Shown here: piece by piece, positions 1 to 10,771 of the stretch
Layout of the letters: each line of letters opens with the position of its first letter
How positions within the stretch are numbered: position 1 is the first letter of the stretch
Origin: an uncultured Pseudoruegeria sp.
Lineage (GTDB): Bacteria; Pseudomonadota; Alphaproteobacteria; Rhodobacterales; Rhodobacteraceae
NCBI GenBank assembly: GCA_947498155.1
Contig: CANMJD010000004.1
Span: 149,190-213,189, forward strand
DNA length: 64,000 nt
Direction of reading: 5' to 3'
Translations under genes and position numbers: made by a program
The notes under the pieces: generated by a model
Told to the model about the DNA's origin: nothing
Databases searched by the model: none
What the model saw: the letters and a program-made list of their open reading frames with translations, nothing else

Positions 1-1
1 C

Positions 2-322
2 GGGGTTCGTATCCTTGGGGCCGAGGACAGCAAGTTCTGGCATGACCACAAAGGCGCCAAGCTGAATGCGATCCGCACCCGTAAAGGGATAGAAGAGGCC
101 GACGTAGTGGTCGTGCGCTTTGGCGAGAAATACAAACAGTGGAATGCGGCCTTTGATGCTGGTTATGCGGCGGCCTTGGGGAAATCCCTTATCGTGATGC
201 ATGGTGCTGATCATCAACATGCGCTCAAGGAAGTAGATGCCGCCGCATTGGCTGTGGCCGAAACACCTGCCCAGGTAGTGCAGATGCTTCGCTATGTTCT
301 GACAGGCGCCTTGCCTGCCTAA
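2..322 (+). CDS. YtoQ family protein (C-terminal part; 5' end outside window)
   Basis: Open frame from window start: GVRILGAEDSKFWHDHKGAKLNAIRTRKGIEEADVVVVRFGEKYKQWNAAFDAGYAAALGKSLIVMH; resembles YtoQ family. Confidence 0.75.
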   Translation, partial: GVRILGAEDSKFWHDHKGAKLNAIRTRKGIEEADVVVVRFGEKYKQWNAAFDAGYAAALGKSLIVMHGADHQHALKEVDAAALAVAETPAQVVQMLRYVLTGALPA

Positions 323-1020
323 TCCCGCGCTGGCACGTTCAACCCGCGCTGGACGGCGGGTCGAGCCAGAAACCGATCCAAATAGGCGCTGACGTTTTTG
401 GTCTTGTCCAGTCCGATCAAATCACCGACCGCATAGAAGTCGCGGGCGGCGCGTATCCAAGGGGCGATGGCGATATCCGCAATCGAATACGCGCCCGCCA
501 CCCAATCGTTGCCCTCAAGTTGTTGGTCCAATACCTTCAGCAGCCGTGCGCCTTCGGCACTGTAGCGCTCTCGCGGACGCGGGTCTTCGATCTCTTTGCC
601 GGCAAATTTGGTAAAATATCCCAATTGTCCAAACATTGGCCCCAGGCCGCCCATTTGAAACATTAACCACTGCAACACCTTATAGCGCTCGGCCGCCGCC
701 TCCGGTAATAGCATGCCCGACTTTTCCGCAAGATAGATCAGGATCGCACCGCTTTCAAACAGGGCAACCGGAGCACCATCTGGCCCATTGGGGTCAATAA
801 TGGCGGGAATTTTATTGTTGGGATTTAGCGACAGGAAAGCATCGCTGGTTTGCTCGTTCTTTGCAAAAGACACCAGATGCGGGTCATAGGCCAACCCCAT
901 TTCTTCAAGTGCAATAGAAATTTTGATCCCGTTCGGGGTTGGAACGGAATAGAGCTGAATGGCCTCAGGGTTAACGGGGGGCCAACGCTTGGTAATCGGA
1001 AATTCTGAAAGCTGTGTCAT
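319..1020 (-). CDS. Glutathione S-transferase family protein (YfcG/YghU-like)
   Basis: IQLYSVPTPNGIKISIALEEMGLAYDPHLV thioredoxin-fold N-terminus, FESGAILIYLAEK, C-terminal helical domain; start chosen at MTQLSEF rather than the longer ORF. Confidence 0.85.
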   Translation of the reverse strand: MTQLSEFPITKRWPPVNPEAIQLYSVPTPNGIKISIALEEMGLAYDPHLVSFAKNEQTSDAFLSLNPNNKIPAIIDPNGPDGAPVALFESGAILIYLAEKSGMLLPEAAAERYKVLQWLMFQMGGLGPMFGQLGYFTKFAGKEIEDPRPRERYSAEGARLLKVLDQQLEGNDWVAGAYSIADIAIAPWIRAARDFYAVGDLIGLDKTKNVSAYLDRFLARPAVQRGLNVPARD

Positions 1021-1133
1021 ATGGTGTCCTTTTGTCTGCACACTATCTAAGCAGCAGACAAAAGGTTTGAAGGTCAAATCCGGTCGGTCATTGTGCACAG
1101 GTTCTGTGCAAAAATATCCAAGTCAGATTTTGA

Positions 1134-2252
1134 TCAGGATCTCAGCGCGATTGTCGGGGACACCGTATCCATACCAAGCGCCTTGCCCACAGCATAATAG
1201 GTCAACTGTCCCGCATGCACGTTAAGTCCGTTCAGCAAATGTGGGTCCTCTTCGCAGGCCTTTCGCCAGCCTTTGTCTGCCAATGCCAGCATGAACGGCA
1301 TGGTCGCGTTGGACAGTGCGATGGTGGAGGTCCGCGCCACAGCACCGGGCATGTTGGCGACACAATAATGCATGATGCCATCGACATCATAAATCGGGTC
1401 CTGATGGGTCGTGGCTTTGGAGGTCTCAAAACAGCCCCCCTGATCGATGGCGACATCGACGATTGCCGCCCCCGGCTTCATCTCGGAGAGTTGAGCGCGG
1501 CTGACCAGTTTGGGTGCCGCCGCCCCGGGAATAAGCACCGCACCAATGACCATATCGGCCTCGCGCACCAGTTCTGCCGTGGTATCCGCCGACGCATAGC
1601 GATTGCGAAAATCGCGCGAAAACACATCATCCAGATACCGCAGGCGCGGCAGGCTGCGATCCAGCACAGTGACATCGGCCCCCATGCCCGCAGCGATCCG
1701 TGCCGCATGGGTGCCGACAACACCACCACCGATCACCAGCACTTTGGCGGGGCCCACGCCCGGTACGCCGCCAAGCAAAACCCCGCGCCCGCCGTTGGCT
1801 TTTTGCAGGGTCCAAGCACCCACTTGTGGCGCAAGGCGTCCCGCGACTTCTGACATTGGGGCCAACAAAGGTAAGCCACCCTGCGCATCGGTCACGGTTT
1901 CATAGGCAATGGCCGTGCAGCCGCTGGCCAGCAAATCCTTGGTCTGGGCAGGGTCCGGGGCAAGGTGCAGATAGGTGAACAGCAGCTGACCCTCGCGCAG
2001 CATGGCCCGCTCGACCGCCTGTGGTTCCTTAACCTTGACGATCATATCGGCGGCCGCAAACACCTCGGCAGCGGTCTCAAGCAGCGCAGCGCCAGCGGTG
2101 GTATAATCGTCATCGGTAAATCCGGCACCAAGTCCGGCACCGGTTTGTACCACGACACTATGACCGTGGTTAACGGCTTCTCGGGCTGCGGCGGGTGTTA
2201 GTCCGACGCGGAACTCTTGGGGTTTTATTTCTGTGGGGCATCCGATTTTCAT
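1134..2252 (-). CDS. ald: Alanine dehydrogenase
   Basis: MKIGCPTEIKPQEFRVGLTPAAAREAVNHGH, GGGVVGTHAARIAAGMGADVTVLD NAD-binding motif; divergent from Lrp-type regulator. Confidence 0.93.
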   Translation of the reverse strand: MKIGCPTEIKPQEFRVGLTPAAAREAVNHGHSVVVQTGAGLGAGFTDDDYTTAGAALLETAAEVFAAADMIVKVKEPQAVERAMLREGQLLFTYLHLAPDPAQTKDLLASGCTAIAYETVTDAQGGLPLLAPMSEVAGRLAPQVGAWTLQKANGGRGVLLGGVPGVGPAKVLVIGGGVVGTHAARIAAGMGADVTVLDRSLPRLRYLDDVFSRDFRNRYASADTTAELVREADMVIGAVLIPGAAAPKLVSRAQLSEMKPGAAIVDVAIDQGGCFETSKATTHQDPIYDVDGIMHYCVANMPGAVARTSTIALSNATMPFMLALADKGWRKACEEDPHLLNGLNVHAGQLTYYAVGKALGMDTVSPTIALRS

Positions 2253-2391
2253 GGCAAGCTCTCTCCTTCTCCCATTGATGTCAGGCTACAGGTGGCTTCT
2301 CGAAATTGGCTCTGTATTTCTGCCTCAAAAGGATTATTCTTTCGAAGGAACCACGACGTTTTAACAATTTTGCAAGGGAATCTACGAAGAT

Positions 2392-2850
2392 ATGGAGCTG
2401 GACAGCATAGATCGTCGAATCCTGCGGGAACTGCAAAAGACCGGGCGCATCTCAAATGCGGATTTGGCCGAAAAGATTAATCTCTCCGCCTCTGCTTGCC
2501 ATCGCCGGGTGCAACGACTGGAAAGCGAAGGCTTCATAAAGGATTATGTTGCGCTGCTGGACACACGCAAACTGGGCCGTCCTTCTACCATTTTTGTTGA
2601 AATAACCCTATCGGGTCAAGCCGACGAAGTACTGGAAGCCTTTGAACGCGAAGTCGCAAAAGTGCCGGATGTGTTAGAGTGCCATCTGATGGCGGGTACG
2701 GCGGATTACATCCTGAAAGTTGTGGCCGCAGATACGGAAGATTTTGCCCAAATCCACCGCCGCTATCTGGCCCGCCTGCCCGGTGTGGCGCAGATGCAAT
2801 CCTCGTTTGCCTTGCGCACCGTGTTCAAAACCACCGCACTGCCGGTTTAG
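2392..2850 (+). CDS. Lrp/AsnC family transcriptional regulator
   Basis: MELDSIDRRILRELQKTGRISNADLAEKINLSASACHRRVQRLESEGFI, typical Lrp HTH and RAM domain; divergent to ald. Confidence 0.93.
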   Translation: MELDSIDRRILRELQKTGRISNADLAEKINLSASACHRRVQRLESEGFIKDYVALLDTRKLGRPSTIFVEITLSGQADEVLEAFEREVAKVPDVLECHLMAGTADYILKVVAADTEDFAQIHRRYLARLPGVAQMQSSFALRTVFKTTALPV

Positions 2851-2862
2851 GGTGCCGCTAGG

Positions 2863-3480
2863 CTACCACATGGATTTGGCGGCGCGCTCCGGCCAGGCCT
2901 GATCATAGCTTGCCCCATCAAAGCTGCCCTTGGTCATCTCGGTCAGCAGATCGCCTGCCGTGGGCAGACCCTGACTTTGGTCGTCGCCGGACCATAAAGC
3001 AGAGCGTAGAAGTGCGCGGGCGCATTGGAAATAGATTTCCTGAATAGAGATCACCGTCACGCTGCGGGGCAGTTTGCCGTCGCGTTCATAACGCGCCAGT
3101 AATGCCTGATCCGCGCTCAGGACAGCCCGCCCGTTCACCCGCACCACATTGCTCGATCCGGTGATCATGAAGGTTAACGATACCCGATCATCGGCCAGAA
3201 TATTGCGTAAGGAATCGATCCGGTTGTTGCCGTGCCAATCCGGTAGCGCCAGCGTGCCGGGGTCAAGTTCATGCACCACGGGGCCTTCATCGCCGCGCGG
3301 CGAGCAATCCGTGCCATCCGGTCCCACCGTTGACAGCAGGCAAAACCGGCTGCGGTTAATCCATGCCCGATAGCCCGGCGTCAGCCGCTTGGCGACCTTA
3401 AGCAGCGATGCTTCGGCAGGGGTGCCATAGAGGGCTTCGAGCTCAGCCAGCGTATTAATCTTTTGCATCATCCTGTCCAA
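2863..3480 (-). CDS. Pyridoxamine 5'-phosphate oxidase-like FMN flavoprotein (MSMEG_1061-type)
   Basis: CLLSTVGPDGTDCSPRGDEGPVVHELDPGTLALPDWHGNNRIDSLRNI. Confidence 0.8.
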   Translation of the reverse strand: MDRMMQKINTLAELEALYGTPAEASLLKVAKRLTPGYRAWINRSRFCLLSTVGPDGTDCSPRGDEGPVVHELDPGTLALPDWHGNNRIDSLRNILADDRVSLTFMITGSSNVVRVNGRAVLSADQALLARYERDGKLPRSVTVISIQEIYFQCARALLRSALWSGDDQSQGLPTAGDLLTEMTKGSFDGASYDQAWPERAAKSMW

Positions 3481-4203
3481 TCTGAAAACCGGCCTCTGCC
3501 ATCAGACGATTGGAATGACTTTCAACCATTTCTTCCAGCGTGTGCATAAATTCTTCTTTAGAGAGGCCCTGCTCGATGCGCGGCAAAAACTCGACCACGG
3601 CCAGTCCGGGTTTGCGGTACACGCCATGGCGCGGCCAGAAAACGCCGACATTGGTTGCGGATGGCACACAGTCCTGACCGGTTTGGGTATAGAGCACCGC
3701 GGGGCCCACCTTATAGGGCAACATCGCCCCCGGAGCGACTCGGGTGCCTTGGGGATAGATGATCAACTGACCGGGCGTCTGCTTGCCGCTTTTGACCTGC
3801 GCCACCATATCCGAGATTGCCTTGCCGCGCTTGCCGCGGTCCACCGGCACACAGCCAATGCGCATCCCGTAATAGCCAAGGATCGGGGCCCACTTCAGTT
3901 GCTTTTTCATGATGAATTTCGGGCGCGGGGTTTCGCTTACGATCATGATAATATCAAGAAAGCTCTGATGTTTGGAGGCAATCAAAACCTCATCCGTTGG
4001 GATTTGCCCGCGAACTTCGGTTTTCAGGCCCAGCATCCAGCCCGCTGTCCAGCGCACGTAGCGGCACCATGTGTGGATACCGTGAAACGCCCATTCCTGT
4101 TTCCAGATCGCTAAGGGCGTAAAGAAAATCGCCATCAGAAACATCATCAGATAAATCTGGAACGAAAAGAACAAAGAACGCAGCCAGCGCCAAGCATAAG
4201 CCA
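3455..4203 (-). CDS. plsC: 1-acyl-sn-glycerol-3-phosphate acyltransferase
   Basis: SKHQSFLDI (HX4D) and IYPQGTRVAPG motifs; start at MAYAWRWLRS. Confidence 0.88.
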
Positions 4204-5118
4204 TCAGGAAATCTCCTTCAATGTGCGCAGGGCGGCGGTACGGGTCGCCCAGAAAGCCACAATAGCGACCAGAACAGGAATAATCAGCGGTAAAAACCAT
4301 TCGCCATTCTCAAATCCGAGGCCGGTCAGAAACCCGTCTTGGGTGGCATCTTGTGGCACAAACATAACCGCAAGCACCGCAAGTGCTGTTCCAATCGCCG
4401 CGCCGGTCAGGGCGCGCAGGGTAAAGCGCCGCACGAAGGCCCGCGCGATATAGATGTCGCGCGCGCCGACCAAACGCATAACCTGAATGACTTTGCCATT
4501 GGCAGAAAGGGCGGCGTTGGCGGCCAAAGTGATCATCACCGCAGTGGTCAACCCGATCAAAGCGAGCGAGACCACGCCAAGCATCCGCAACCGATCCGCT
4601 GCCTGCACCAGCGGTTCGCGCCAGCGGGCATGGTCATCCAGAACCGCACCGGGGACTTCGGCAGCCAATCGCTGACGCAAACCCTCGGCATCCATACCAC
4701 CGTCGCCGCCTTCTTCGATTTCGATCAACTGTGGCAAAGGCAGGTGTTCAATCGGCAAATCCGGCCCGAACCAAGGCGATAGCAATTCGCGCTGCTCGTC
4801 AGCATTCAGCACGCGGGCCAGACTCACCCCCGGTGTGGTGCGCAGCACTTTTAGGGCGGCTTCGGTTTGGGCATCGACCTGACCTTCGGGCGCAGAAATG
4901 CGAATGGTCGAGGTCCGCGCCAGTTCTGATGACCAGCGTTCGGCGATGCGGTCTGTGGTCAGCGACAGCGCAAGGGCAAAGACAGCCAGAAACGACATGG
5001 CCGCCGCCGCAAATACGGTCAGGCTGGCGGTAAATCCGGTGGGGGGTACGGCGCGATCTGCTTGCACATCGCCCAGGAGAAACCCGCGAAAGGAAGCAAT
5101 AGAAACGCGATCGCTCAT
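4204..5118 (-). CDS. ftsX: Cell division protein FtsX
   Basis: Four-TM permease-like protein directly downstream of and overlapping ftsE. Confidence 0.88.
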   Translation of the reverse strand: MSDRVSIASFRGFLLGDVQADRAVPPTGFTASLTVFAAAAMSFLAVFALALSLTTDRIAERWSSELARTSTIRISAPEGQVDAQTEAALKVLRTTPGVSLARVLNADEQRELLSPWFGPDLPIEHLPLPQLIEIEEGGDGGMDAEGLRQRLAAEVPGAVLDDHARWREPLVQAADRLRMLGVVSLALIGLTTAVMITLAANAALSANGKVIQVMRLVGARDIYIARAFVRRFTLRALTGAAIGTALAVLAVMFVPQDATQDGFLTGLGFENGEWFLPLIIPVLVAIVAFWATRTAALRTLKEIS

Positions 5119-5792
5119 AGGTCCGCTCCTGCGGTTTTCAGGGTGCGGTCGGCAAAGCGCAAGGTGCGCGTGCTGACCTGCTTTTTGGCGGCACGGATCA
5201 GGTTCAGATCATGGGTGGCCACCATGATAGCCGTGCCCATTTTGTTCAATTCTACCAGCAAAGACAGTAGTTTCTGGCTCATCTCCCAATCGACATTTCC
5301 GGTTGGCTCATCGGCTAGAATAATATCCGGCGCATTGATCACCGCCCGTGCCAAAGCCGCACGCTGACGTTCGCCTCCCGACAGTTCCGGCGGGCGGCGG
5401 TTGGCCTGTTCGCTTAAGCCGACCCACGTCAGCAAGGCGTTCAAGTCTTCACGGGCGCTATCGGGGTCTTTGCCCCCCACCGTCAACGGCAGGGCGACGT
5501 TTTCAATCAGCGGTAAGTGGTCCAGAAACTGACAATCTTGATGCACGATGCCGATCCGGGCCCGGTTTTTGGCGACCTCATCGCGGTTCATATCCCGAGG
5601 GTCACGGCCGAAAACCTTGACCTGACCGGAAGTGGCCTGCAATTGCATATAGCATAGTTTGAGAAAAGTGGTCTTTCCGGCGCCGGACGGGCCGGTCAGA
5701 AAATGGAACGATCCCGGCTCTAGTGACAGGCTCACATCGGAAAAGAGCTCTCGCCCACTGTAGCTGTAGGCCACGCTCTGCAGGTCAATCAC
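5115..5792 (-). CDS. ftsE: Cell division ATP-binding protein FtsE
   Basis: Walker A GPSGAGKTT, LSGGERQRAALARA signature, ADEPTGNVD; overlaps ftsX. Confidence 0.93.
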   Translation of the reverse strand: MIDLQSVAYSYSGRELFSDVSLSLEPGSFHFLTGPSGAGKTTFLKLCYMQLQATSGQVKVFGRDPRDMNRDEVAKNRARIGIVHQDCQFLDHLPLIENVALPLTVGGKDPDSAREDLNALLTWVGLSEQANRRPPELSGGERQRAALARAVINAPDIILADEPTGNVDWEMSQKLLSLLVELNKMGTAIMVATHDLNLIRAAKKQVSTRTLRFADRTLKTAGADL

Positions 5793-5956
5793 ACCCGAAC
5801 ACTCCTTTTGAATCTGCGACAGTTTTGCCGAACCCTGAGACAGGATTCAATGCACTCTATTGCAAAAGCTTTGAAAATCTGCAGGCCTTTGATAGGATTG
5901 GTGGAAATTGGGACCAATGACAAGAATAACTCCGCCAAGCGGAGAGTGGGGGCACG

Positions 5957-6886
5957 ATGCGGCTGATTTGCCCAAATTGTGATGCGCAATACGAAGTGGA
6001 TGACGCGGTCATTCCCGACGGTGGTCGGGATGTGCAGTGCTCCAACTGTGGCCACACGTGGTTTCAGGAACCAAACAAGCTTGAGGACGACGGGTTTGAC
6101 GCTGTGCCCGAACCGGCATGGCAAGAGCATGACCGCCAAGAATCATCAGAAGAGAGCACCGATCCCGACGCGCCTGACCAAGATGATGAGGCCGATGCCC
6201 ATGACGGGGATGACGCGGACGAAGGGGCCTTTGAGGCCGCCGCTGACGGTTCTGACCCTGAGGATGAGCCTGTCGACGAGGAATTTGAAAACCAGACCGG
6301 CGCGCCCGGTCAAAGTGTTCTGGCCCGCCGTCAAAAGGTTCTGGACGAAAGCATTCTTGGCATCCTGAAAGAAGAAGCCGAGCGTGAAACGCTGGCGCGG
6401 CAACGCGACAGCGGTAGCCTTGAAACGCAGGCTGATCTGGGCCTGCAAGACCCGCCGCAACCACAAGCCCCAGCAGACCCGCCCCCGGTTCAGGAACGCA
6501 CAGCCCGCTTGCGCGGCATCGAGCCAGACATGCCGGACACCATTGACCCGACCCGCCGCGATCTGTTGCCTGACATCGAGGATATCAATTCCTCTCTGCA
6601 ATCGACTTCTGAACGCGACGGGGTACCGCCCACCACCGATGAGGTCGAAGCACAGGAAAAATCGCAACGACGGGGGTTCCGCTTTGGGTTCAGCCTGATG
6701 ATCCTGCTGATCATTGTGCTTATTTTAGCCTATGCCTATGCGCCGAAAGTCGTTGAAACCGTGCCGCAATCCGAAGAGGTCATGGGCCAATATGTTGATC
6801 TGGTTAATCAGGGACGCATCAGCCTTAATGAGGTCGTGTCCAAGGTGACCGACTATATCGCGAACCTCAGCGCAGCCGATCCCTAG
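5957..6886 (+). CDS. Zinc-ribbon (MJ0042-type) domain protein with acidic linker and one TM helix
   Basis: MRLICPNCDAQYEVDDAVIPDGGRDVQCSNCGHTWFQ; acidic middle; hydrophobic LMILLIIVLILAYAYAP. Confidence 0.85.
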   Translation: MRLICPNCDAQYEVDDAVIPDGGRDVQCSNCGHTWFQEPNKLEDDGFDAVPEPAWQEHDRQESSEESTDPDAPDQDDEADAHDGDDADEGAFEAAADGSDPEDEPVDEEFENQTGAPGQSVLARRQKVLDESILGILKEEAERETLARQRDSGSLETQADLGLQDPPQPQAPADPPPVQERTARLRGIEPDMPDTIDPTRRDLLPDIEDINSSLQSTSERDGVPPTTDEVEAQEKSQRRGFRFGFSLMILLIIVLILAYAYAPKVVETVPQSEEVMGQYVDLVNQGRISLNEVVSKVTDYIANLSAADP

Positions 6887-6889
6887 GCC

Positions 6890-9469
6890 TTAGAAACGGT
6901 CCAAAAGCCGTTTCAGATAATCCAGTTCAAAGACCGGGCGGTCTTGTTCTCCGGATTTACGGCGGATTTCATCCAGCAATTCCTTGGCACGTCGGTAGAC
7001 ATCTTCGCCCTGCAAAAGATTTTCATCCGAGCCAATGCTGCCGCGCGACCCCGGCGTGCGGCCCAAGGGATCGCGGCCTTCGGGCTGTGCATCACCAATG
7101 GCTTCTCCCTGTTGGCCACCCTGCTGCTGTTGTTGCTGGGCCATCGCTTCACCAAGGTTGCGCATGCCCTCGCGTAGGGCCTCCATGGCGTCGGCCTGAC
7201 GGTCCAGCGCGTCGGCAGTGTTGCCGTCGCGCAGTGCCTGTTCGGCATCATCCATTGCCTCCCCTGCCCGCCCTAAAGCCTCGCGACCGGCATCACCTTC
7301 GGGGGTGCCAGCACCGGGAAGGTTCTGTTGCTGACGCTGCAGTTCCTGCCGCAAGGCATGCTGACGATCCGCCAAAGAGCCTGCTGCGCCCTCTTGGCCG
7401 TCTTGCCCCTGACCGTTTTCGCCATCGCCTTCGCCCTGACCTTCGCCGCCTTGGCCCTCATGGCTTTGCCCGCTGCCCTGACCGCCGTTACGGCCTTGGT
7501 TCTGGTCGCTTTCTCCGGCCTGTGCATTGGGGTTGAATTGCTCTTGCAGATCGCGGAACGCATCATCAGAAAGACCCTGCTGCTGGCGCAGCGTATCGGC
7601 CAGACCTTCCATGGCTTGCTCACCGGGGCTCTGTTGCCCCTGCCCGCCTTGGGTGACTTCCATATTCTCCATCATCTGCCGCAACTGATCCAGCAGCGCT
7701 TCGGCTTCTGCCATGCGCCCCTGTTCCATCAACTCCTGAATACGGTCGAGCATGTCCTGAATCTGATCGTCGGTAACTTCCTGACGGTTCTGATTGTCGG
7801 CCTGTTGCTGTTCCCCGTCGTTCTGGGATTCCTGAGCAAGCTGCTGCATATAGTCCTGCATCGCCTCGCGTAATTCCTGCATCAGTTCGGCGATTTCGCT
7901 ATCGGTTGCACCATCGCGCATGGCCTGCGCCAGCTTATCCTGCGCGCGTTGCAACCGTTGCAAAGCATCGGATAAATCACCATCTTCGATCTGAATGGCA
8001 ATATCCCAGAGCACCTGCGCAAATTCATCGCGCTGCGCAGGCGACAGCCCCGCGGTCACGGCATTTTCCAACCGGCGCATCATGACCCGCAGTTTTAGAT
8101 AGTCGGTTTCGCGATCAAAGAGCCCCTCGGGCGCATAGGTTACCGCCTTTAGAATTTGCACCACCCGCGCCCCGTTTTCGCGGTTCCACAGCAAATCGCG
8201 GCGCTGCTCGATCAGGGCTGCCGCCAGCGGATCAAAGAACCGGCGCCCGGGCAAAAGTAGGGTGCCCTTCGCCGATTCACCGGTTTGGGCCAAGGCATCC
8301 TTGACGGTCAGGGTGATCGACACCGGCAAACCCGCCCAAGGATGTTCCGCGAAATTATCAATCAGGGTTTCTTCGAACTGTCTGCGATCCCCCGAGATTG
8401 TCAGGGGCAAATCCAGCGTGATCGGCGCGCGCGGTTCGGGGTCAATCGCCATGCCATACCGCCGGTCCAGCAGGTCATCATTCAGCGAAATCTCGGCCTG
8501 TCCGGCGACAACGCCGTAGTCATCGCGCGCCAGAAACGGCTGACGCAACTCACCGGACAGCGTGGTTTCCTCGACGGCGGACAGGATGACATCCGGTTTC
8601 TTATCCGGGATCATGGTGATCTGCCACGTTGCCCCGCCCTCTCCGTCAACCGTCAGGGTGCCGCTTTGGGTGACAGTAAAACTCTGGGCTGGCTCGGCAG
8701 CACTTTGAACGGCATCCACAGTGCCAGAGATGGTTTCCGCCACGGTCAAAGCGCCGATCTCACCATACAGTCGTAGGGTCAGAATACTGCCCTGCGGCAC
8801 ATTCAGCGCACCTTCGGGCAGATCGTTCAGATAGAGCCCGGGCAATCCTGTATAGGCGGGCGGTTCGATCCAGCCCTCCCAACTTGGTCCTGCCGCAAGA
8901 TCCTGCCCCGTGCCGCCTGAGGTCAATTCCTGAATGTCACCAATGCGCAAGAAAGAACCGAACAACAAGCCCACCATCAAAACCAGCAGCGCCATATAGC
9001 GCAGGGCATATGGATCGCGCGAAGACATGCGCAAATCTGGTTGCACTGCTTTGGCATCGGCCAGACCCGCCGCCATTCGCGCCCGATGGGCGGCCCAAAC
9101 GGCTTCGGATGCAGCATCCCCGGCACCAATGGCCTGTCGATCCTGCAAGGTTGAAATCGGCTGACCCGGGAGCGTTGCATCCAACCGCGCCTGCGCTTCG
9201 GCCTGCGTGGGACGTTTAAAGCGCCGCAGGCCGCGCCACAGCAACCCCACACCGCCCAGTATAAACATCACTAGGCAAAGCCATGTTGCCTCTAGGGACA
9301 GCAGCTCCTGAACGCCAAGCAAGAGGGCACCGCAGGCAACGAAGATCAGGCTCCAGAGTGGCCAGAACGCGCGGGTTACACGCTCGGCAAACATACCCCA
9401 GCGCGTTACGCGAAGGGGCCAATTCAGCGCACGGAGCGCCTCATGGGGGGGTCGATCCTGTATCGTCAC
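6890..9469 (-). CDS. TIGR02302 / DUF4175 family membrane protein
   Basis: 859 aa, N-terminal TM helices, Q/G/E-rich low-complexity C-terminal half, ending KELLDEIRRKSGEQDRPVFELDYLKRLLDRF. Confidence 0.88.
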   Translation of the reverse strand: MTIQDRPPHEALRALNWPLRVTRWGMFAERVTRAFWPLWSLIFVACGALLLGVQELLSLEATWLCLVMFILGGVGLLWRGLRRFKRPTQAEAQARLDATLPGQPISTLQDRQAIGAGDAASEAVWAAHRARMAAGLADAKAVQPDLRMSSRDPYALRYMALLVLMVGLLFGSFLRIGDIQELTSGGTGQDLAAGPSWEGWIEPPAYTGLPGLYLNDLPEGALNVPQGSILTLRLYGEIGALTVAETISGTVDAVQSAAEPAQSFTVTQSGTLTVDGEGGATWQITMIPDKKPDVILSAVEETTLSGELRQPFLARDDYGVVAGQAEISLNDDLLDRRYGMAIDPEPRAPITLDLPLTISGDRRQFEETLIDNFAEHPWAGLPVSITLTVKDALAQTGESAKGTLLLPGRRFFDPLAAALIEQRRDLLWNRENGARVVQILKAVTYAPEGLFDRETDYLKLRVMMRRLENAVTAGLSPAQRDEFAQVLWDIAIQIEDGDLSDALQRLQRAQDKLAQAMRDGATDSEIAELMQELREAMQDYMQQLAQESQNDGEQQQADNQNRQEVTDDQIQDMLDRIQELMEQGRMAEAEALLDQLRQMMENMEVTQGGQGQQSPGEQAMEGLADTLRQQQGLSDDAFRDLQEQFNPNAQAGESDQNQGRNGGQGSGQSHEGQGGEGQGEGDGENGQGQDGQEGAAGSLADRQHALRQELQRQQQNLPGAGTPEGDAGREALGRAGEAMDDAEQALRDGNTADALDRQADAMEALREGMRNLGEAMAQQQQQQGGQQGEAIGDAQPEGRDPLGRTPGSRGSIGSDENLLQGEDVYRRAKELLDEIRRKSGEQDRPVFELDYLKRLLDRF

Positions 9470-9505
9470 ACTCCCTGGTCCAGTCCGGCGCAGCGAGTCT
9501 GCGCC

Positions 9506-10771
9506 CTAAAGCCACGATGGAATGGTATCGCGGTTGATCATCTCTTCATAGGTAGGACGTTTACGAATGACGGCGAATTGATCATCTTTCACCAGCACTT
9601 CGGGGATCAGGGGGCGCGAATTATACTCGCTCGCCATCACCGCGCCATAGGCCCCCGCCGAACGGAACGCGACCAGATCACCCGGTGCGAGCGGCGGCAT
9701 CATGCGTTGTTTGGTAAAGGTATCACCGGTTTCACACACCGGACCGACAATATCATAGGGCTGTTGCTCGACACCGGCTTCAGCCTCGATCACCGGTACG
9801 ATATCATGATGGGCCTCATACATCGCCGGACGGATCAAATCATTCATCGCCGCATCCAGAATCAGAAAATCACGATCCTCGCCGGATTTCACGTAAATCA
9901 CGCTCGAAATCAGCACACCGGCATTGCCCGAAATCAGACGGCCAGGTTCAATCTCAATCTCGCAGCCCAAATGTCCGAGCGTGTCCTTGATCAGCGCGCC
10001 ATATTCAATCGGCAACGGCGGGGCATCGTTGGAGCGCGTATAGGGAATACCCAAACCACCGCCCAAATCCAGACGTTTTATGTCATGGCCCTCGGCGCGC
10101 AGCATTTCGGTCAGATCCGCAACCTTTTGATAGGCGAGCCGGAAGGGCTCAAGCTCGGTCAACTGGCTACCGATATGCACATCGATGCCAATGACCTTTA
10201 ACCCCGGCAAGGCGGCGGCAGTGGCATAGACGTCTTTGGCGCGGGCAATCGGAATACCGAATTTATTCTCGGATTTACCTGTGGCAATTTTCGCATGGGT
10301 TTTGGCGTCGACATCGGGATTCACCCGAATGGTGATCGGCGCAACAACACCAAGGCTTTGGGCCACGGCACTCAGCGCCAGCATTTCGGGTTCAGATTCT
10401 ATATTGAACTGACGAATGCCGCCGGTCAGCGCGTCTTTCATTTCCTGCGCGGTTTTACCAACGCCCGAAAAGACGATCTTCTCACCGGGCACACCCGCTG
10501 CGATGGCGCGGGCATATTCGCCGCCTGAAACCACATCCATCCCGGCGCCAACCTCAGCCAGCACCTTGAGCACCGCCTGATTGGAGTTGGACTTCATCGC
10601 AAAGCAGACCAGATGCTCCGTTCCGGCGAGTGCTTCGTCAAACAGGGTGAAATGGCGCTGCAACGTTGCCGTTGAATAGAGATAGAACGGCGTGCCAACC
10701 GCCGCAGCGATTTCGGAAATTGCAACGTCTTCGGCGTGCAACACCCCATTGCGATACAGAAAATGATCCAT
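9506..10771 (-). CDS. lysA: Diaminopimelate decarboxylase
   Basis: PLP-lysine FAMKSNSNQAVL, VHIGSQLTELEPF, GGGLGIPY, CETGDTF. Confidence 0.95.
   Translation of the reverse strand: MDHFLYRNGVLHAEDVAISEIAAAVGTPFYLYSTATLQRHFTLFDEALAGTEHLVCFAMKSNSNQAVLKVLAEVGAGMDVVSGGEYARAIAAGVPGEKIVFSGVGKTAQEMKDALTGGIRQFNIESEPEMLALSAVAQSLGVVAPITIRVNPDVDAKTHAKIATGKSENKFGIPIARAKDVYATAAALPGLKVIGIDVHIGSQLTELEPFRLAYQKVADLTEMLRAEGHDIKRLDLGGGLGIPYTRSNDAPPLPIEYGALIKDTLGHLGCEIEIEPGRLISGNAGVLISSVIYVKSGEDRDFLILDAAMNDLIRPAMYEAHHDIVPVIEAEAGVEQQPYDIVGPVCETGDTFTKQRMMPPLAPGDLVAFRSAGAYGAVMASEYNSRPLIPEVLVKDDQFAVIRKRPTYEEMINRDTIPSWL

Noticed and set aside
9443-10201. 252-aa plus-strand ORF opposite lysA
   Set aside because: Antisense shadow of lysA.
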